Source of the DNA: Raffaelea ambrosiae
Lineage: Eukaryota; Ascomycota; Sordariomycetes; Ophiostomatales; Ophiostomataceae
Length of the DNA stretch: 64,000 nucleotides
Reading direction: 5' to 3'
NCBI GenBank assembly: GCA_002778195.1
Contig: PCDI01000004.1
Location: 1,124,733 to 1,188,732, forward strand
The position numbers were made by a program, and so were the translations under genes. Positions 43,256 to 58,437 of this stretch are shown here, in pieces. A model generated the notes under the pieces. That model saw only the letters and a program-made list of their open reading frames with translations, ran no database searches and was not told where the DNA came from. Within the stretch, counting starts at the first letter, position 1, and each line of letters opens with the position of its first letter.

Positions 43256-44152
43256 ATGGCCATCACGCCTGCCTCGCCGGACCGCGTCCCCCGCGGCCCC
43301 GTGCGCGCCAGCCTCAACTTCTTCGTCCCGCCCGCTGACGGCGCCAAGCCCTACCACTACGTCGAAGTCCCCACGAACGGCGCGAAGCGCGACAATTTCA
43401 CGTACCAGGCCCACGAGGTCGACATCGAGGACATCCGCGGCCGCGAGGCCGCGTTTGCGGGCGCCGCCTCGCTCGACCGCCACGCGTTCGCCGTCGTGAC
43501 CGACGGGCCCGTCTCCGCCGACGAGCCCGCCGACGAGGTCGACTTTGCCGACGAGGCGTCCATCCAGAAGCACTACTACCCCGAAGTCGAACAGCTCCTG
43601 CTCGACCACGTCCCCGGCAGCACCCGCGTCGTCATCTTCGACCACACCGTCCGCCGGCCCGGCGGCCGCCGCGCCCCCGTCACCAGCGTGCACATTGACC
43701 AGTCGGCCGCGTCGGCGGCGCTGCGGGTGCGCCGGCACGTGCCGACGGCCGACGAGGCCGACACGCTGCTGCAGGGGCGGTACCGGATCATCAACGTGTG
43801 GCGGCCGCTGAACAAGACGCCCGTGGAGTCGTTCCCGCTGGCGTTTGCGTCGTCGGCGTCCGTGGCCGACGAAGACGTCATCCCCGTCGAGCACCGGTAC
43901 CCCGAGGCGGTGGGGTACGTGGGCGAGACGGCGGCGGTGCAGTACCGGGCGGACCAGAAGTGGTACTACCTCAGCGGCATGACCGCCCGCGAGCGGCTGC
44001 TGCTGGAGTGCTTCGACAGCGCGGGCCGCCAACCCAACGCGGGCGTCGACGGGGGCCGTCTGCCGCACACGGCGTTTGTGGACCCGCGGTCGCTGCCGGA
44101 TGCCGAGGACCGGGCCAGCATTGAGGTGCGCACCCTGGTGTTTGGTCCGTGA
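43256..44152 (+). CDS. AsaB/CmcJ/GA4-desaturase-like oxygenase family protein
   Basis: Single exon, 298 aa. Recognisable blocks are ASLNFFVPPADGAKPYHYV at the N-terminus, RVVIFDHTVRRP, PVTSVHIDQSAASAA (His-x-Asp metal-site candidate), YRIINVWRPLNKTPVESFPL, VGETAAVQYRADQKWYYLSG and LLLECFDSAGRQ followed by PHTAFVDP. This is the fungal family that includes gibberellin GA4 desaturase and AsaB-type hydroxylase/desaturases, thought to act like Fe(II)/2-oxoglutarate enzymes. The substrate is unknown. GC content at the third codon position is very high compared with the flanks. No biosynthetic cluster surrounds it, so it may serve primary or orphan metabolism. Confidence 0.85.
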   Translation: MAITPASPDRVPRGPVRASLNFFVPPADGAKPYHYVEVPTNGAKRDNFTYQAHEVDIEDIRGREAAFAGAASLDRHAFAVVTDGPVSADEPADEVDFADEASIQKHYYPEVEQLLLDHVPGSTRVVIFDHTVRRPGGRRAPVTSVHIDQSAASAALRVRRHVPTADEADTLLQGRYRIINVWRPLNKTPVESFPLAFASSASVADEDVIPVEHRYPEAVGYVGETAAVQYRADQKWYYLSGMTARERLLLECFDSAGRQPNAGVDGGRLPHTAFVDPRSLPDAEDRASIEVRTLVFGP

Positions 44153-45055
44153 GAGGTGACAAGTAAAATTGATTAGTTCAATAAATAATCGAGAGACAAA
44201 AAAGGGGGTGTGTGATGACGTTGTGCAATGCTTGGGCATATTGGGTACTGGAGCTTTGCTTTTATTTTTTATTTTTTATTTTTTATTTTTTTCAAAGACG
44301 ATCAAATTGTATACATAATGAACTCTTGGAATACTTCAAATAACGACATCTTGCGCTTCTCGTTCCTCGCAAAAAGGGTATAGCCAGTGTTGTGCTCTGC
44401 CATAGAGGGAATAAGCATCCTTCATCCTAGCGCCTGTAATTACCTTGTACCACCACTCCAGTAAGTGTGCTCGGTGTCTCATCCCCCACCCACGCATCAC
44501 CACAGTTCACATCCCATCCCGAACAATGCGCATCACAATAGTTGCATACTCGTAGTGGTGACCTATTTTATTTTTCATCTTCAACCCGCGTTATAGCCTA
44601 CTGCCCCGATTACACCTCCCGCCAATCTGGAACTCCTTCAGAACGCAAGCCATAATAGACGATAGACCAAAAGCGTAAAACAGAGGCAAGGAAAGGCAGC
44701 AAATGACGAAAAACCTCGCAGAAGAGCAGAGACCCGAGCTGAGATATTCATAGCAGAAAAACAAACCAGAAAACAGCAACACAGCAAAACAAACAAAACA
44801 AACAAAAAATCCAGACAAACCACCCCGGTCGTTTTTGCCGAGTTTGAAAAACCGCAGAGCAGCGCAGATAGGAAATTCGTTGCACACGTTATAAAACAGA
44901 CACAAGGAGGCCCCGAAGCACGCAAGGAAACCAAGGAAAGAAGAAACCAATTCATCCCATCCCCCCGCCCCCTTCCGGCATACAAACAAAATAAACTCTT
45001 TTTACAAGGCACACACACACACGCACCCCCCGAAAAAGAAAAAAAGAACACGACT
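44153..45055. other. Convergent 3' flanks with TTTTTTA repeat
   Basis: A (TTTTTTA)n microsatellite occupies about 44260-44291; the rest is AT-rich with A-rich tracts towards the Sds3-like gene. No gene recognised. Confidence 0.5.
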
Positions 45056-46903
45056 TTAGTTCCGCTTTCGTTGGGCCCGCGTGCTGCTCCCTTGTCGGCT
45101 CATCGCCGTGCCGCCTTGGCTGCTTTGCCGGCTCATCGGGCTGGCGCCAATGGCCGCCGCCATGGCCGTATTGCCACCGCCGTGGTGGCTTGGCGTGCCC
45201 GGCTCGTCGCGGACATTGCTCGTGGGCAGGCGCAGATCCTTGCGCAGGTCTTCGGGGTCGTTGCGCTCGTGCCGCAGGTAGGCCAGGTAGCGGCTGTTGT
45301 TCGGCGACCAGGCCGTGGCCTCGAGCACCTTGCGGCCGCCGTTGGCATTGTCAAAGTTGGACCCCGTGCCGTGCAGGTTCTCGTACTGGCGCAGCAAGCG
45401 CATGACCGACAGGTCCGAGTTGATGTCGTCGTTGGAGAGCGTCGAGGGCGTGTTGGCGTCGATCTTGGAGTGCGGCTTAGCGTAGCTGCTCATAAACATG
45501 GGCGGCATCTTGGGCTCGTTGGCCGCCAGCTTCTCCAGGTTGCGCGGCATCTCAAAGTTCGTCAGCGCCTCTAGGCCGACCAGCTTCTCGTCGATAAAGT
45601 TGGGCGGCGGGTTGTTGTTGGCGCCCCGCGTGCTACGCGTGGCGTGTGACGGCACCCGCTCCATGGCCGCTGCCGCCGCCGGCGTGGCCCGGTCGTCGTG
45701 GTCGTCGTCGTGGTCACCCGACTCGGTGTCCGAGGCCGACGAGACCATCTCGCCGTTGATGTTCATCTTGGGCCGGTGCGACAGCAGGTACTTGTGCGAT
45801 GCCAGCGCGGCCGCGTTGTACGTCATGGCCAGCTCCTTATCCGTGAACAGCTTGTCAATGCTGTACACCGGGCCTGTCGTCTTGCGGCCTGCCAGCCGGT
45901 CGCCGTGCCACAGCGCCGTCGTGCCGTTGGCATCTCCGCGCCGCTGCGGCGCCGGCGAGCCGTCGTCATCGCCATTGCGCTTGCGCTTCCGGCTGTCGCC
46001 AATGCCAGACAGGTCGTCGGCGTTCTGCCGCAGCCGCGTAGCGCGCTTGCTGTGCGTGCCGCCAGGGCTGGACGGGTTCGTGAGCGAGAATTGGTTTGGG
46101 TGCAGCAGGAGCGCGGAAGCATCGGAAATCTCGAGCGCCTCCTTCTCCTTTGTCAGTCGGACTTTCTTGGCTGTGATCACATTGATCAGGCGCTCGCGCA
46201 GGGTCGCGGACAATTGTCGGTGTTCGCGGTGGGCCGTATCGGTCTTAAAAATGTGTGTGTTCTTGTGTTCTTGGGCCTTCTTCTCGAATTCGTACTGTTC
46301 GGAGAGAGCGGAGAAAAAAAGAATTTGTTAGCCTCGTGTCTTTCTTTTGTGATGCTCCTCCTGTGTCTTTTTTTTTGTTCTGTATTATTCTTGAATCTTG
46401 GGGGGGGTTCTTTTTCTCGGGCCGTGTGTGTGTGTGCGTGTGTGCGTGTGTGTGTTTTTTGGTGCCTGCTTCGTATTAATGCTCACCTTCTGCTTCGTCA
46501 GTTCGGAATCCCGCTCCTCAACAAGGTCCTCAATCTCCTGCATCCACTGCTGGAACGTCGGACCAGCCATTTCCAAGAGACCACGGCCCCCGCCGCGTCC
46601 TTCCGGGTCGGGATCTCGGTTCAGCTCCTTTTCGCGGGTGTGTCTGTCCGGGCCGAGGAAGTCGAGTGGCCGGTCTGTGTATGGGTCCAGCCGCATGACC
46701 AGATTGGTGTCGATCTGGATCTTCTGGAGTTGCTCGCGGTAAGTCATGTCTCTATCACGACTGAACTTCTCAGAAAGAGCCACGAGACGGTCCGTCAGCA
46801 GCTGTCGCTTCTTGTCGCGCTTGGATTGAGGCCCCGGAGACGCTGCGCGTCGCTCAGGCTCTGCACCCAGCCCGGCGCCGAGGTGCGAGTCCGTCGCAGC
46901 CAT
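45056..46903 (-). CDS. Sds3-like chromatin (histone deacetylase complex) subunit
   Basis: Exons 46487-46903 and 45056-46294 give 551 aa. The N-terminus is a predicted coiled coil (LLTDRLVALSEKFSRDRDMT, YREQLQKIQIDTNLVMRLDP). It continues across the splice as SELTKQKYEFEKKAQEHKNT and then LRERLINVITAKKVRLTKEK, followed by ALLLHPNQFSL. This order is what I expect of Sds3/Dep1-type subunits of the Rpd3-Sin3 deacetylase complex in filamentous fungi. The rest is low-complexity, with basic (RKRKRNG), acidic (DHDDDHDD) and Ala/Ser-rich stretches and a second conserved patch (VYSIDKLFTDKELAMTYNAA). Likely nuclear. The intron (192 nt) carries a GT-repeat. A different chromatin complex is possible. Confidence 0.6.
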
Positions 46904-48170
46904 TTTTCTGACGTGTGTGGCACTGCGCCAGACTCCTCAGGCTGCTGTAACCCGCGCGATATTGTGTTCAGAGCCGTGTGTGCTCAGCCGCTGTTGTCGC
47001 TGCCGCAAAAATGGCGTTCGCGAGGAAAGTGAGAATCGTCGTCTCACCCGTGTAAGGGGTTCGGCTGTACGAGTGCAGGCAAAGTTTGTCGGGTTGTGCT
47101 TGTATCTTGGTAAAACTGCCGGAATACTTCGAGGATGGCAAGGAGAGACCGCAGCAGCACTGGAGAGGCTCGGTATGGCCGTAGTAGTCGTCTGTCGCTC
47201 AGAAGCTCGAGATTTCGTGTTCGTCAGCCACTTAGACGCTGGGAAGAAAAATAACAGACAAAGCAACGGCTCGCGGAAACAGCGCAAAGGAGTGCTTTTG
47301 CGTTGTTTGCAGTAAAATAAATCTAAGAAGAAGAATATCACGAGTCCGTCAGCCTCCCGATCAGCGAAAAAGAAGCAGAACGACAACGCAAAATGGTGCA
47401 CGCCGTGTGGTGGTGGATTGAGGAAAAAAAGACTTGCACATTCTGTGAAGGGAAATCGGTTGCTCTCGCACCTACACACACACCCCCCTGCCAGCGGACA
47501 CACCGCAAGGCGGACGGCCCCAGCCTGCCTGACTCTGTCCGGTGGCTCCTTCTGAGCTCTGTGATTGGCCGGCTGTGTTAAACCCACCCCACAAGAACGA
47601 CCCACAGTCGGCCGAAGCAAATATGTTGTTCCGCGTGATTGTGAGGTCAGTTACCTTGCGGAACAATACAAAGAAGACCCTGTCGTCTCTATTGAGGGAG
47701 GCTGTTGCCTCAAGGCTCTCATAATGCGGTAAAAATAAGCCAAAAAGGCCAGTATCTGCTGGTAAGAAGCTGCTCTCTGCACTTGCCCGAGTCGTGACCG
47801 TTGTGCGCGCTGGCTGCCCTTCCATGCATGTGTGGCGCTTGTGGCGGTGCACTTCCTCAATTTGCAAACTCCACCCTCCCACATTGTACAACGGCACACG
47901 CCCTTCTTCCACGACCGCCCAAGACGACATAGGGAGGAAAGAAGCTTCAAAATCCGACTGATCTGGAACCTGCGGGGAGAATCCTTGCTGCAGGATTTTC
48001 GTACGCCCACCAACATCTGCGGGAGGACTTGAATTGCCTTGCTCAGTTTTACGGGCCACCTCCGAACCGAAGAGCGAGTGTCCATAGCCCCCCACATATG
48101 GACAGGCTCGCGCAGAGCACTCTCTCATTGCTACCATAACACCACCATTGGCATAGGACATACATGCCGA
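46904..48170. other. Divergent promoter region (Sds3-like / lsm1)
   Basis: About 1.27 kb between divergent genes. Open frames on the minus strand (47472-48368) overlap lsm1 exon 1 and lack recognisable protein character. An inverted CCAAT (GATTGG) lies near 47562. No gene called. Confidence 0.5.
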
Positions 48171-48884
48171 ATGGAGAACCTGGCGATTTCTGACTCTCCC
48201 CAGCCGGGGGGAGCAGGCGGCCCACCACTGCGGCCCCCGGTACAGCAGCCGCAACTGCCAGCGCAGATGTTCACCACCGCTGCGCAGCTGCTCGATTTGA
48301 CAGACAGTGGGTGCTCTTCTGTGGACCTCCAGGGAGTCTGAAGATATATGCAGAGAGAGTGCTGACAAGGCCGGTGCTCCACAGAGAAGCTCGTGGTCGT
48401 TTTGCGCGACGGTAGGAAAGTCATTGGCGTCTTACGAACATGGGATCAGTTTGGTATGGAAACAGACAAAACACATTCGACGCACTTCTGTCGTATTCTC
48501 GGGCTAACACATTCTACCTGTTTTTTTTCTTGTTCTTCGACAGCCAACTTAATATTACAATCTGCCATCGAACGGACATTTCTCGCTCCCGGGACATTCG
48601 ACTCATCGGCGGCTCCAGAAAGCGCCGCCAAGGGCCACGGCCTGTACTCGGACGTTCCGCGGGGAACTTATTTGGTTCGCGGCGAGAATGTCCTGCTGCT
48701 GGGCGAAATCGACCTCGATCGGGATGACGAAGAGCCAGCTGGCCACGACAAGATCGACGAGAAGCTGATGAAGGAGCTGACCAAGAAGAAGAAGGAGGCC
48801 GATAAGCTCGCCCAGAAGTCTAGAGTCAAGAAGTTGGCCAGACTGGGCTTTGAGGGCGAGAACATGGGCGAGATCCTTCTGTAA
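48171..48884 (+). CDS. lsm1: Sm-like protein LSm1 (cytoplasmic mRNA decay)
   Basis: Exons 48171-48306, 48385-48453 and 48544-48884 give 181 aa. After a Pro/Gln-rich N-terminus the Sm fold begins at TAAQLLDLTDK. Sm motif 1 is KLVVVLRDGRKVIGVLRTWD, followed by QFANLILQSAIER. Sm motif 2 is GTYLVRGENVLLLGEIDLD. A Lys/Glu-rich helix (KLMKELTKKKKEADKLAQKS) at the C-terminus is typical of Lsm1, which with Lsm2-7 and Pat1 binds oligoadenylated mRNA 3' ends and promotes decapping in P-bodies. Introns are 78 and 90 nt; the first has a GCTGAC branch site. The splice between exons 2 and 3 restores QFANL exactly. Confidence 0.93.
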
Positions 48885-49288
48885 AAGGGGAGGAAAATGT
48901 TGGGAGACAACCCACCACTATGTGAGCGAACACTGCACACACAATTCTTTCACCGCATGCAAGATGGCGAAGCAGTTAGGATATACCAATGGCATACCAA
49001 GGACATATGGCAGCGCTTTTTTTTTTATATGCTGCATCAGAAGATGGGGAACGATCTGTTCCTTTACAGAATGCGGAAAACCTCTCTTCAAGGCTGAATT
49101 ATGGAGAAAACAAAGAGAAAGAGAAGAAAAACGTCGTTATTTTATAGAACGTTTTTGTATCTATCAGCCACGCCTACGGAACGGCCAAAACAAAGAAACC
49201 ACGACCGAAAAATTAAAAATTAAAAAAAGAGCTTACCATTTTGGAAGCCACAAAAAAAAAACAGCATGACATTCGTTTGGACACGAGA
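48885..49288. other. Convergent 3' flanks
   Basis: 3' regions of lsm1 and the glycosidase gene, A-rich; no gene seen. Confidence 0.5.
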
Positions 49289-51676
49289 CTACATTCCAGG
49301 TATGAACCCTTCGACCTTGGCATTCCACTCTGAAGGGAAATGTGACCCTGGCGAGCCATCCCAGCCGCCTGCCATCATGGCCACGGCCAGCAAGAATGCG
49401 CCACTGCTAGGCATGTACGGTGTCGGCACGCGCGTGCCTCCCACGGCATAGCCGGCATCATCAAAGGGGAAGGCCGGATCTAGCAGGTAGGCCACGGCCT
49501 GCTCGACATCCCCGAGCCGCAGACTGTTCATGGCCAGCATGGGGAAATCCCAGCCAAAGGCGTTCTTGAGGTCCCACTTCTCCTTGATCTTGGCGGCTGT
49601 GTTCCGGACGACGGTCAGGTTGAGCGGCGGCCCCGTCGACGGAGGAGGCAGCCAGCCGTAGACGCCGATCATGGCAGGATGGTCGTACGTCGTGTCTGGG
49701 TCGATCCACATGTTGGGCACGCCCTCGTAGACGGTAAAGGTGCCGTTTTCGACCGGCAGCGGCGCCAATTTATCGCGGACGGTGGCCCATTCTTCGGGTG
49801 CTGTCTTGTTCTGGCGGTCCTTCCACCGGATGGCCACATCGAGACCAAAGCGCCAGTAGGCCAGCTCAAAGGTCGGGTTGATTGTGGCATTGGGATTGCC
49901 GGTCTCGGAGACTGGGTACATGGGCGGACCCAGATCGTAGACCCCGGTCGTCTGGTTGAAAAAAGCAAACGAGGCCATGAAATCGGCCGATGCCGTGAGG
50001 ATCTCATCCCATGCCTCGAGGGTCGAGGCATTGGGAAAGGAGCGGTACTGCAACTCGGCAAAGTACATGGGGTGGGGTTGCTGCCAGATGAGCAGGGAGT
50101 TGATCTCGCCGGGCGCACTCCGGCCACTCGGATCGGTCATCTTGCCCCATCGCGCGCCCTTGTAGCCCTGATTCTCCGCCCTCTCGTAGGATGACGGCAA
50201 GAAGCGCGTGTACATGCTTGGCAGGCTTCGCTCGAGGAGATCAAAGTGGTTCCAGCGAGCAAAATGTGTCGTGTGCCAAAAGGTCATTTCCAGCTGTGTC
50301 AACCCCATGTCAGTACATCTTAGCGAGCAGGATCTCGAATACAGGCAGGCCAAACTTACATGGAACTTTCCGTACCAGCCATTGTTTACAAGGCCTAGTT
50401 ACACAGTTAGGTTTTGCAGGTTATGATTGCTTCTCGCCGAGGAAGGAATATTACCAGATTCTAACGGGGGTGTTAGCAACTCGAATCGGTACGAAAATCC
50501 AATGAATCTTACTTACCTTGAGGTGTGTTTGTCGAGGCAGAGTTGACAGCCAGGAGGTATTGAGAAAGAATGATTCGCCGCTGGATCTCTTTGGCATCAG
50601 TTGAACTGGCAGCAGTCAAGTCCACAAAGGCTCCAGATGTCCAGTAGTTGGCCCACCAGTCTACCGACTCGTCGCATAGTCCTGCAAACGTGACTGGGGT
50701 CAAATTGCCTTCTTTAGCAAACGAAACCACGAACAAAAGTTCCGTCGAATTTGGCGTATGCAGCACGTAGCGGTTCGTTCCGGGTAGCGGTCCGCTTACT
50801 GTGCCTGGACTACCCCATTGCATATTAAGGAAATAACTGCTTCTGTCGTCGTCGCCAAACTTGTGCTCTATTGTGCCAAAGTACGGGTCGAAGAAAGTAT
50901 CGACAGAATGGTTGGCTGATGCGTTGAACACACCGACAAACGGAGCGTCGAACTTGACGGCATTCGGGTAGGGGAAATCAAAGAACAGGCCAAGGTCACC
51001 AGACGAAAGAAGGTCCGACTTCAGACTGATTCCAATCATGTCATCTTCCGGGTAGGCCCATGTCTCAATCTCCACGCTTGATCCGTTGTATTCAAAACTT
51101 GAACGGATGCTGCCGGTCCATAGATCCAGTTCCTGCGTCGTGTTCTGCAGCTGGCTTTCCGTGACCGTTGCATTGCCAAAGTCGATACCAATACGTGCCA
51201 GGTTCAGTCGATAGGGGTTTTGTATGAGCCAATTGGAGATGTCTGGTTCGGTAGGATTTGGCTGGTTGTAATTCACCAGGCGGCCATGGGTTTCCCAGTC
51301 CATGCCGGTGAAGTCTTGAAAGTTCCACAGGTCAGCTCCTCAAATATCCAAACATTGCACCAGCCATAGCTATTTTGATAAATAAAAAATTACCAGATAT
51401 TTCTGTTTGATTGGGGGTCGTAGGCAAGCTAAAGTTGTGCCATCCCCAAGTTGAAAGGATACCATACGGTTCGAACGTCTGCAAGCCCGTGATATCGGCC
51501 CCAAAGGCAATGTTGCCATTTCCCACCTGCAGCGGCGTCGTCGTCGAGCTGGCATTGCGTCGCACATTAAACGACTGCACAATCTCTTTCCTCGCGATCT
51601 TTGATTTCCAACCAACGAACGTGTTGTCGAACAGTACAGTGACCGCAGGGAGAACGTGCAGCAACTGGGAAAACAT
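49289..51676 (-). CDS. Secreted six-hairpin glycosidase, GH65-like
   Basis: Exons 51394-51676, 50517-51314, 50455-50460, 50360-50394 and 49289-50293 give 708 aa, all in phase. The third exon is only 6 nt. The mature protein begins DNTFVGWKSKIARKE after a short signal peptide (LLHVLPAVTVLF). The N-terminal beta domain (VGNGNIAFGADITGLQTFEP) is followed by an (alpha/alpha)6 catalytic domain: GLVNNGWYGKFHLEMTFWHT, ARWNHFDLLERSLPSMY, GARWGKMTDPSGRSAPGEIN, LIWQQPHPMYFAELQYR and NPTFELAYWRFGLDVA. This matches fungal six-hairpin glycosidases distantly related to GH65. There are about 14 N-glycosylation sequons. The sugar substrate is unknown. An upstream mini-exon (MLRAA, ending at a GTAAGA donor) joined in frame to TTGCTGCAC is an alternative start. 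Confidence 0.82.
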
Positions 51677-52686
51677 TGTGACGGTTCATGCGGTGTCCGA
51701 TTGTTTGCAAAGAGTCTTACAGCTGCCCGAAGCATCTAGTTCGGTCTGGACCAGAGAAAAACTCGCATGACACACGTCGCCCAGGGGGAAGAGACCAGAT
51801 CTACCAGAACCGCCCAAATTTCCGACGTAGTCAGTTGTACGATTGCGCAGATTCACCCAAAATGAAGAAAGTAGCCACACAAGCCAAGCAGTTCCAAGCC
51901 GGCCAACTTAGCCGTCACTCTTATACACTTCCTGGACGGGAGGGGGCGGACAAAAAGGCCTTCAATCGGAATGCGGGGTCGGAAGGGGGAGGTTCGTTGC
52001 ACCGCTTCATCCAAACTTTCCGTCCGTGCAAAGTATGTCCTATGAGGCTTTTCGGATGCGGTCTCGAGCTGTAGTCTCCGCATAAAAGCTAAGTAAGGTG
52101 TTCGGACTATCTTGTACCGACGTGGACTGACTGTGTTGATCGACAAGTTCAGTCGCCATTTTTCGATACAAAAAATCCCTCTGCTCCCATATTTTCCGGC
52201 TCTTAACCAGAGCTACCAGAGGGTATTGATATGGCCAGGATTAATCAATCCACCCATTGTGATCGTTTGCGGAGCTCGTCGAGTGGAAAAGCGTAGGGTG
52301 AATCAGTTGGGGCAATGATGTACCTAATAAAGTGGGGGGTGCACTTAATAAGTAGCGCCACAGTTAAGCCACTAATGCTGTTTCGCAGTCCTGGCAACGG
52401 CCCCAAAAAGGCAATGGTGTAAACACAGCCTACCAACCGATTAGTTTGTTATGGAGGGGGGGTTGCCATCCAGACCTTGACTTTGTGCACAATCGCTGCT
52501 ATTCAGATCTTATTTTCCTCTCTCCGCCGCACGATTCACCATCGCACCTTAAAAAGAAGAGAAGCTCGTCCTTCCACTCGCTACAGTTTTGCATTGTATT
52601 CTAGTCGCTGCCGGCTTCTCCACGACTTCTCTCAAACCCGCCCACGATCCACCGATTTCTCGAAGGAACGAAGACTCGCAGCCAAG
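51677..52686. other. Divergent promoter region (glycosidase / mob1)
   Basis: About 1 kb holding both promoters and the mob1 5' leader. No gene recognised apart from the possible upstream mini-exon of the glycosidase at about 51721-51735. Confidence 0.5.
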
Positions 52687-53527
52687 ATGGCTTCGCTTCT
52701 GACAACAGTGTATGCGGGCGACAGCCTCATCTTCGTCCCCTTCTGTGACTGGCGGGAAAAGCTAACGAAGAACTTTCTCTCTGCTCGAACAGGAACCAGC
52801 GCACTCGCAACCAGTTCCGGACACGAGTGCCGGGCAAGGGCGGCAGCACGAGCTACCAGCTACGGCAGTATGCGGAGGCGACTCTTGGTGGCGGCAGCCT
52901 GCGCAAGGTGGTGAAGCTGCCTGAGGGTGAAGACGAGAACGAATGGCTTGCCGTGAACAGTGAGTGACCGAGAGAGAGAGAGAGATAGAGACAGAAAGAG
53001 AGGGAGAGGGGGAAAGAGAAAGAAGCAGGGGGGGGGCTCTTTGCTAACTACTTCTAGTGGTCGATTTCTACAACCAGATCAACCTTCTCTACGGCGCGAT
53101 TACCGAGTTCTGCTCGCCGCAATCGTGCCCCGAGATGAAGGCCACCGACGAGTTCGAGTACCTCTGGCAGGACAGCGAAAACTACAAGAAGCCCACCAAG
53201 ATGCCCGCACCCGCCTACATTGAACAGCTCATGGCCTGGGTGCAGAGCAACATCGACAACGAGGCGGTGCTGCCGAGCCGCATCGGCGTGCCGTTCCCCA
53301 AGAACTTCCCTGCGCTGATGAAGCAGATATTCAAGCGCATGTACCGCGTGTACGCGCACATCTACTGCCACCACTACCCGGTGATCCGCGAGCTGGGCCT
53401 GGAGCCGCATCTCAACACAAGCTTTAAGCAGTACGTGCTCTTCATCGACGAGCACAACCTGGCAAGCGGCAAGGACTTTTGGGGACCACTGGGTGACCTG
53501 GTGGAGAGCATGCTGCGGAGCGACTAA
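52687..53527 (+). CDS. mob1: Mps one binder kinase activator MOB1
   Basis: Exons 52687-52709 (23 nt), 52793-52959 and 53058-53527 give 219 aa. The sequence is almost canonical: [60 protein letters not shown] with the zinc-binding cysteines, [20 protein letters not shown] with the zinc-binding histidines, and [13 protein letters not shown]. Mob1 binds and activates the NDR/LATS-type kinase (Dbf2/Sid2) that drives mitotic exit and septation. The first intron's donor is taken as GTATGC, which gives [14 protein letters not shown], as in related fungi. Intron 2 contains a GA-rich tract. Confidence 0.95.
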
Positions 53528-54339
53528 GAATAGAAGGGAGAGAGAGGGGGGGAGGGAGGGGCTGTTGGGTCCTTGTTTTTGTTTCAGCGAATTTGGGGGG
53601 GCATTGGCGGGGGTTGATTCTGCCATGGTTATCGCATGCTTTTATGTGCGCCACTTTTGCTTTTGCTTTTGGCATGATGTGCTTTTTTTTCTCACACGTT
53701 TGGGCGTTTCGTTATGTATATGGACGAACACAAAGGGATGGGCACATGGGTTACTGTTTGGACTAATTGAAGAGGATTGATGATGATGCTGTAATTGTAT
53801 TCATAAACCTAAGCGTTTTCTTCCGACTGCGCATGTGCATTCACATTCGGCTGTAGGAGAGCTTCTCTTCAGGTTGGGCTTAGGTGGGCAATAAATAGTG
53901 AACTAGCGCTTGGCCATTAACATTTTTTGCCCCGCATCGAAGCATACCTCACCGTCTCCATATTCATGTCTACGTTGAAAAGGGCCATCTCGGATTTGGG
54001 ACTCTAAACTGGTCCTCGGCTTGTTTATCTTTATTAAGGTATCTACGGTATAACCCATACCGTTCGTTTCCCCATTTCATAATTGAGTTTTTTTCGTTCT
54101 CTTTCGCCATAGCGTTTCGCTCCATTGCTTTTTTGTTTTTTGTCTTTTCTGAAACAAAATTCCAATCTCTCTTCCTCGTCTCTTTTGCCGAAAGAAACGG
54201 TAGCAAATTTGCAAATGATTCCCCCCTGTTCGATCTGAGGGATCACATAACAGACATCTGATCTCGGGAGGGGCTAGGTCACGTATAAGTCACGCCATGC
54301 CCGGATCATTGGAAACAACACAAGAAGGCGTCTCCCAAT
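53528..54339. other. Convergent 3' flanks of mob1 and enolase
   Basis: T-rich and AT-rich sequence; no gene recognised. Confidence 0.5.
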
Positions 54340-57669
<3,330 letters not shown>

Positions 57670-58437
57670 ATGCTGTCGAGACAAGCTCTGCGTGTTGCCC
57701 GGACGGCCGCTCCCCAGCGCGCGATGCCGGCGCTGGCGCGCTCGTACGCCGCTGCTCCTGCTGCCGCTGCCGCTCCCGCGGAAGTGCAGCCCCCGGTCGC
57801 CCTTTTCGGCCTGGACGGCACCTACGCCACGGCTCTGGTAAGAACAAGAACACACCCTATTAACACTGGACTGGTCTATTCGCCTTCCGCCTCCCGTCTT
57901 CTAACACACCTTTAGTACACCGCCGCTGTCAAGACATCCACCCTCGAGCCCACGTCCAAGACCCTGACCGCCTTCGGCGCCCTGTTCAAGAAGGACCCCA
58001 AGCTGGCGACCATCCTGACCGCGCCCACCCTGTCGGCCGAGGACAAGTCGTCCATTGTGGCCGAGCTGCAGAAGGCGACCGGCAGCACCAACCAGCCGAC
58101 CGTGTCGCACTTCCTGGCCACGCTGGCCGACAACAACCGCCTCGCCCTTCTGCCGGACGTCGTGGCCAAGTATGCCGAGCTGATCCGGGCTGCGCAGGGC
58201 GAGATCGAGATGGTGGTGACGAGCCAGACGCCGCTGGACAACAGGACGCTGACGCGCCTGGAGAACGCCGTGGCCAAGTCGGCGTTTGTCGCCGCTGGCA
58301 AGAAGCTCAAGGTCACCAACAAGGTCAACCCGGAGATCCTCGGTGGCCTGGTGGTCGAGGTCGGCGACCGTACCATTGACCTGAGCGTCGCCGCCAAGGT
58401 CGCCAAGCTGAACAAGCTCCTGACGGACAACCTGTAA
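57670..58437 (+). CDS. atp5: ATP synthase subunit 5 (OSCP), mitochondrial
   Basis: Exons 57670-57837 and 57916-58437 give 229 aa. An Arg/Ala-rich mitochondrial presequence (MLSRQALRVARTAAPQRA) is followed by an Ala/Pro linker. The OSCP/delta fold has PPVALFGLDGTYATALYTAA, TVSHFLATLADNNRLALLPD and the C-terminal FVAAGKKLKVTNKVNPEILG, GGLVVEVGDRTIDLSVAAK. OSCP joins the top of F1 to the peripheral stalk of the F1Fo ATP synthase. The 78-nt intron falls between codons. Length and ends are as expected for the family. Confidence 0.95.

Noticed and set aside
26871..44152. A defined secondary-metabolite gene cluster
   Set aside because: No PKS, NRPS, terpene cyclase or DMATS gene is present; the enzymes seen also occur outside clusters.
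47472..48368. 298-aa minus-strand frame between the Sds3-like and lsm1 genes
   Set aside because: Overlaps lsm1 exon 1, lacks recognisable domains, and composition is like the intergenic DNA.
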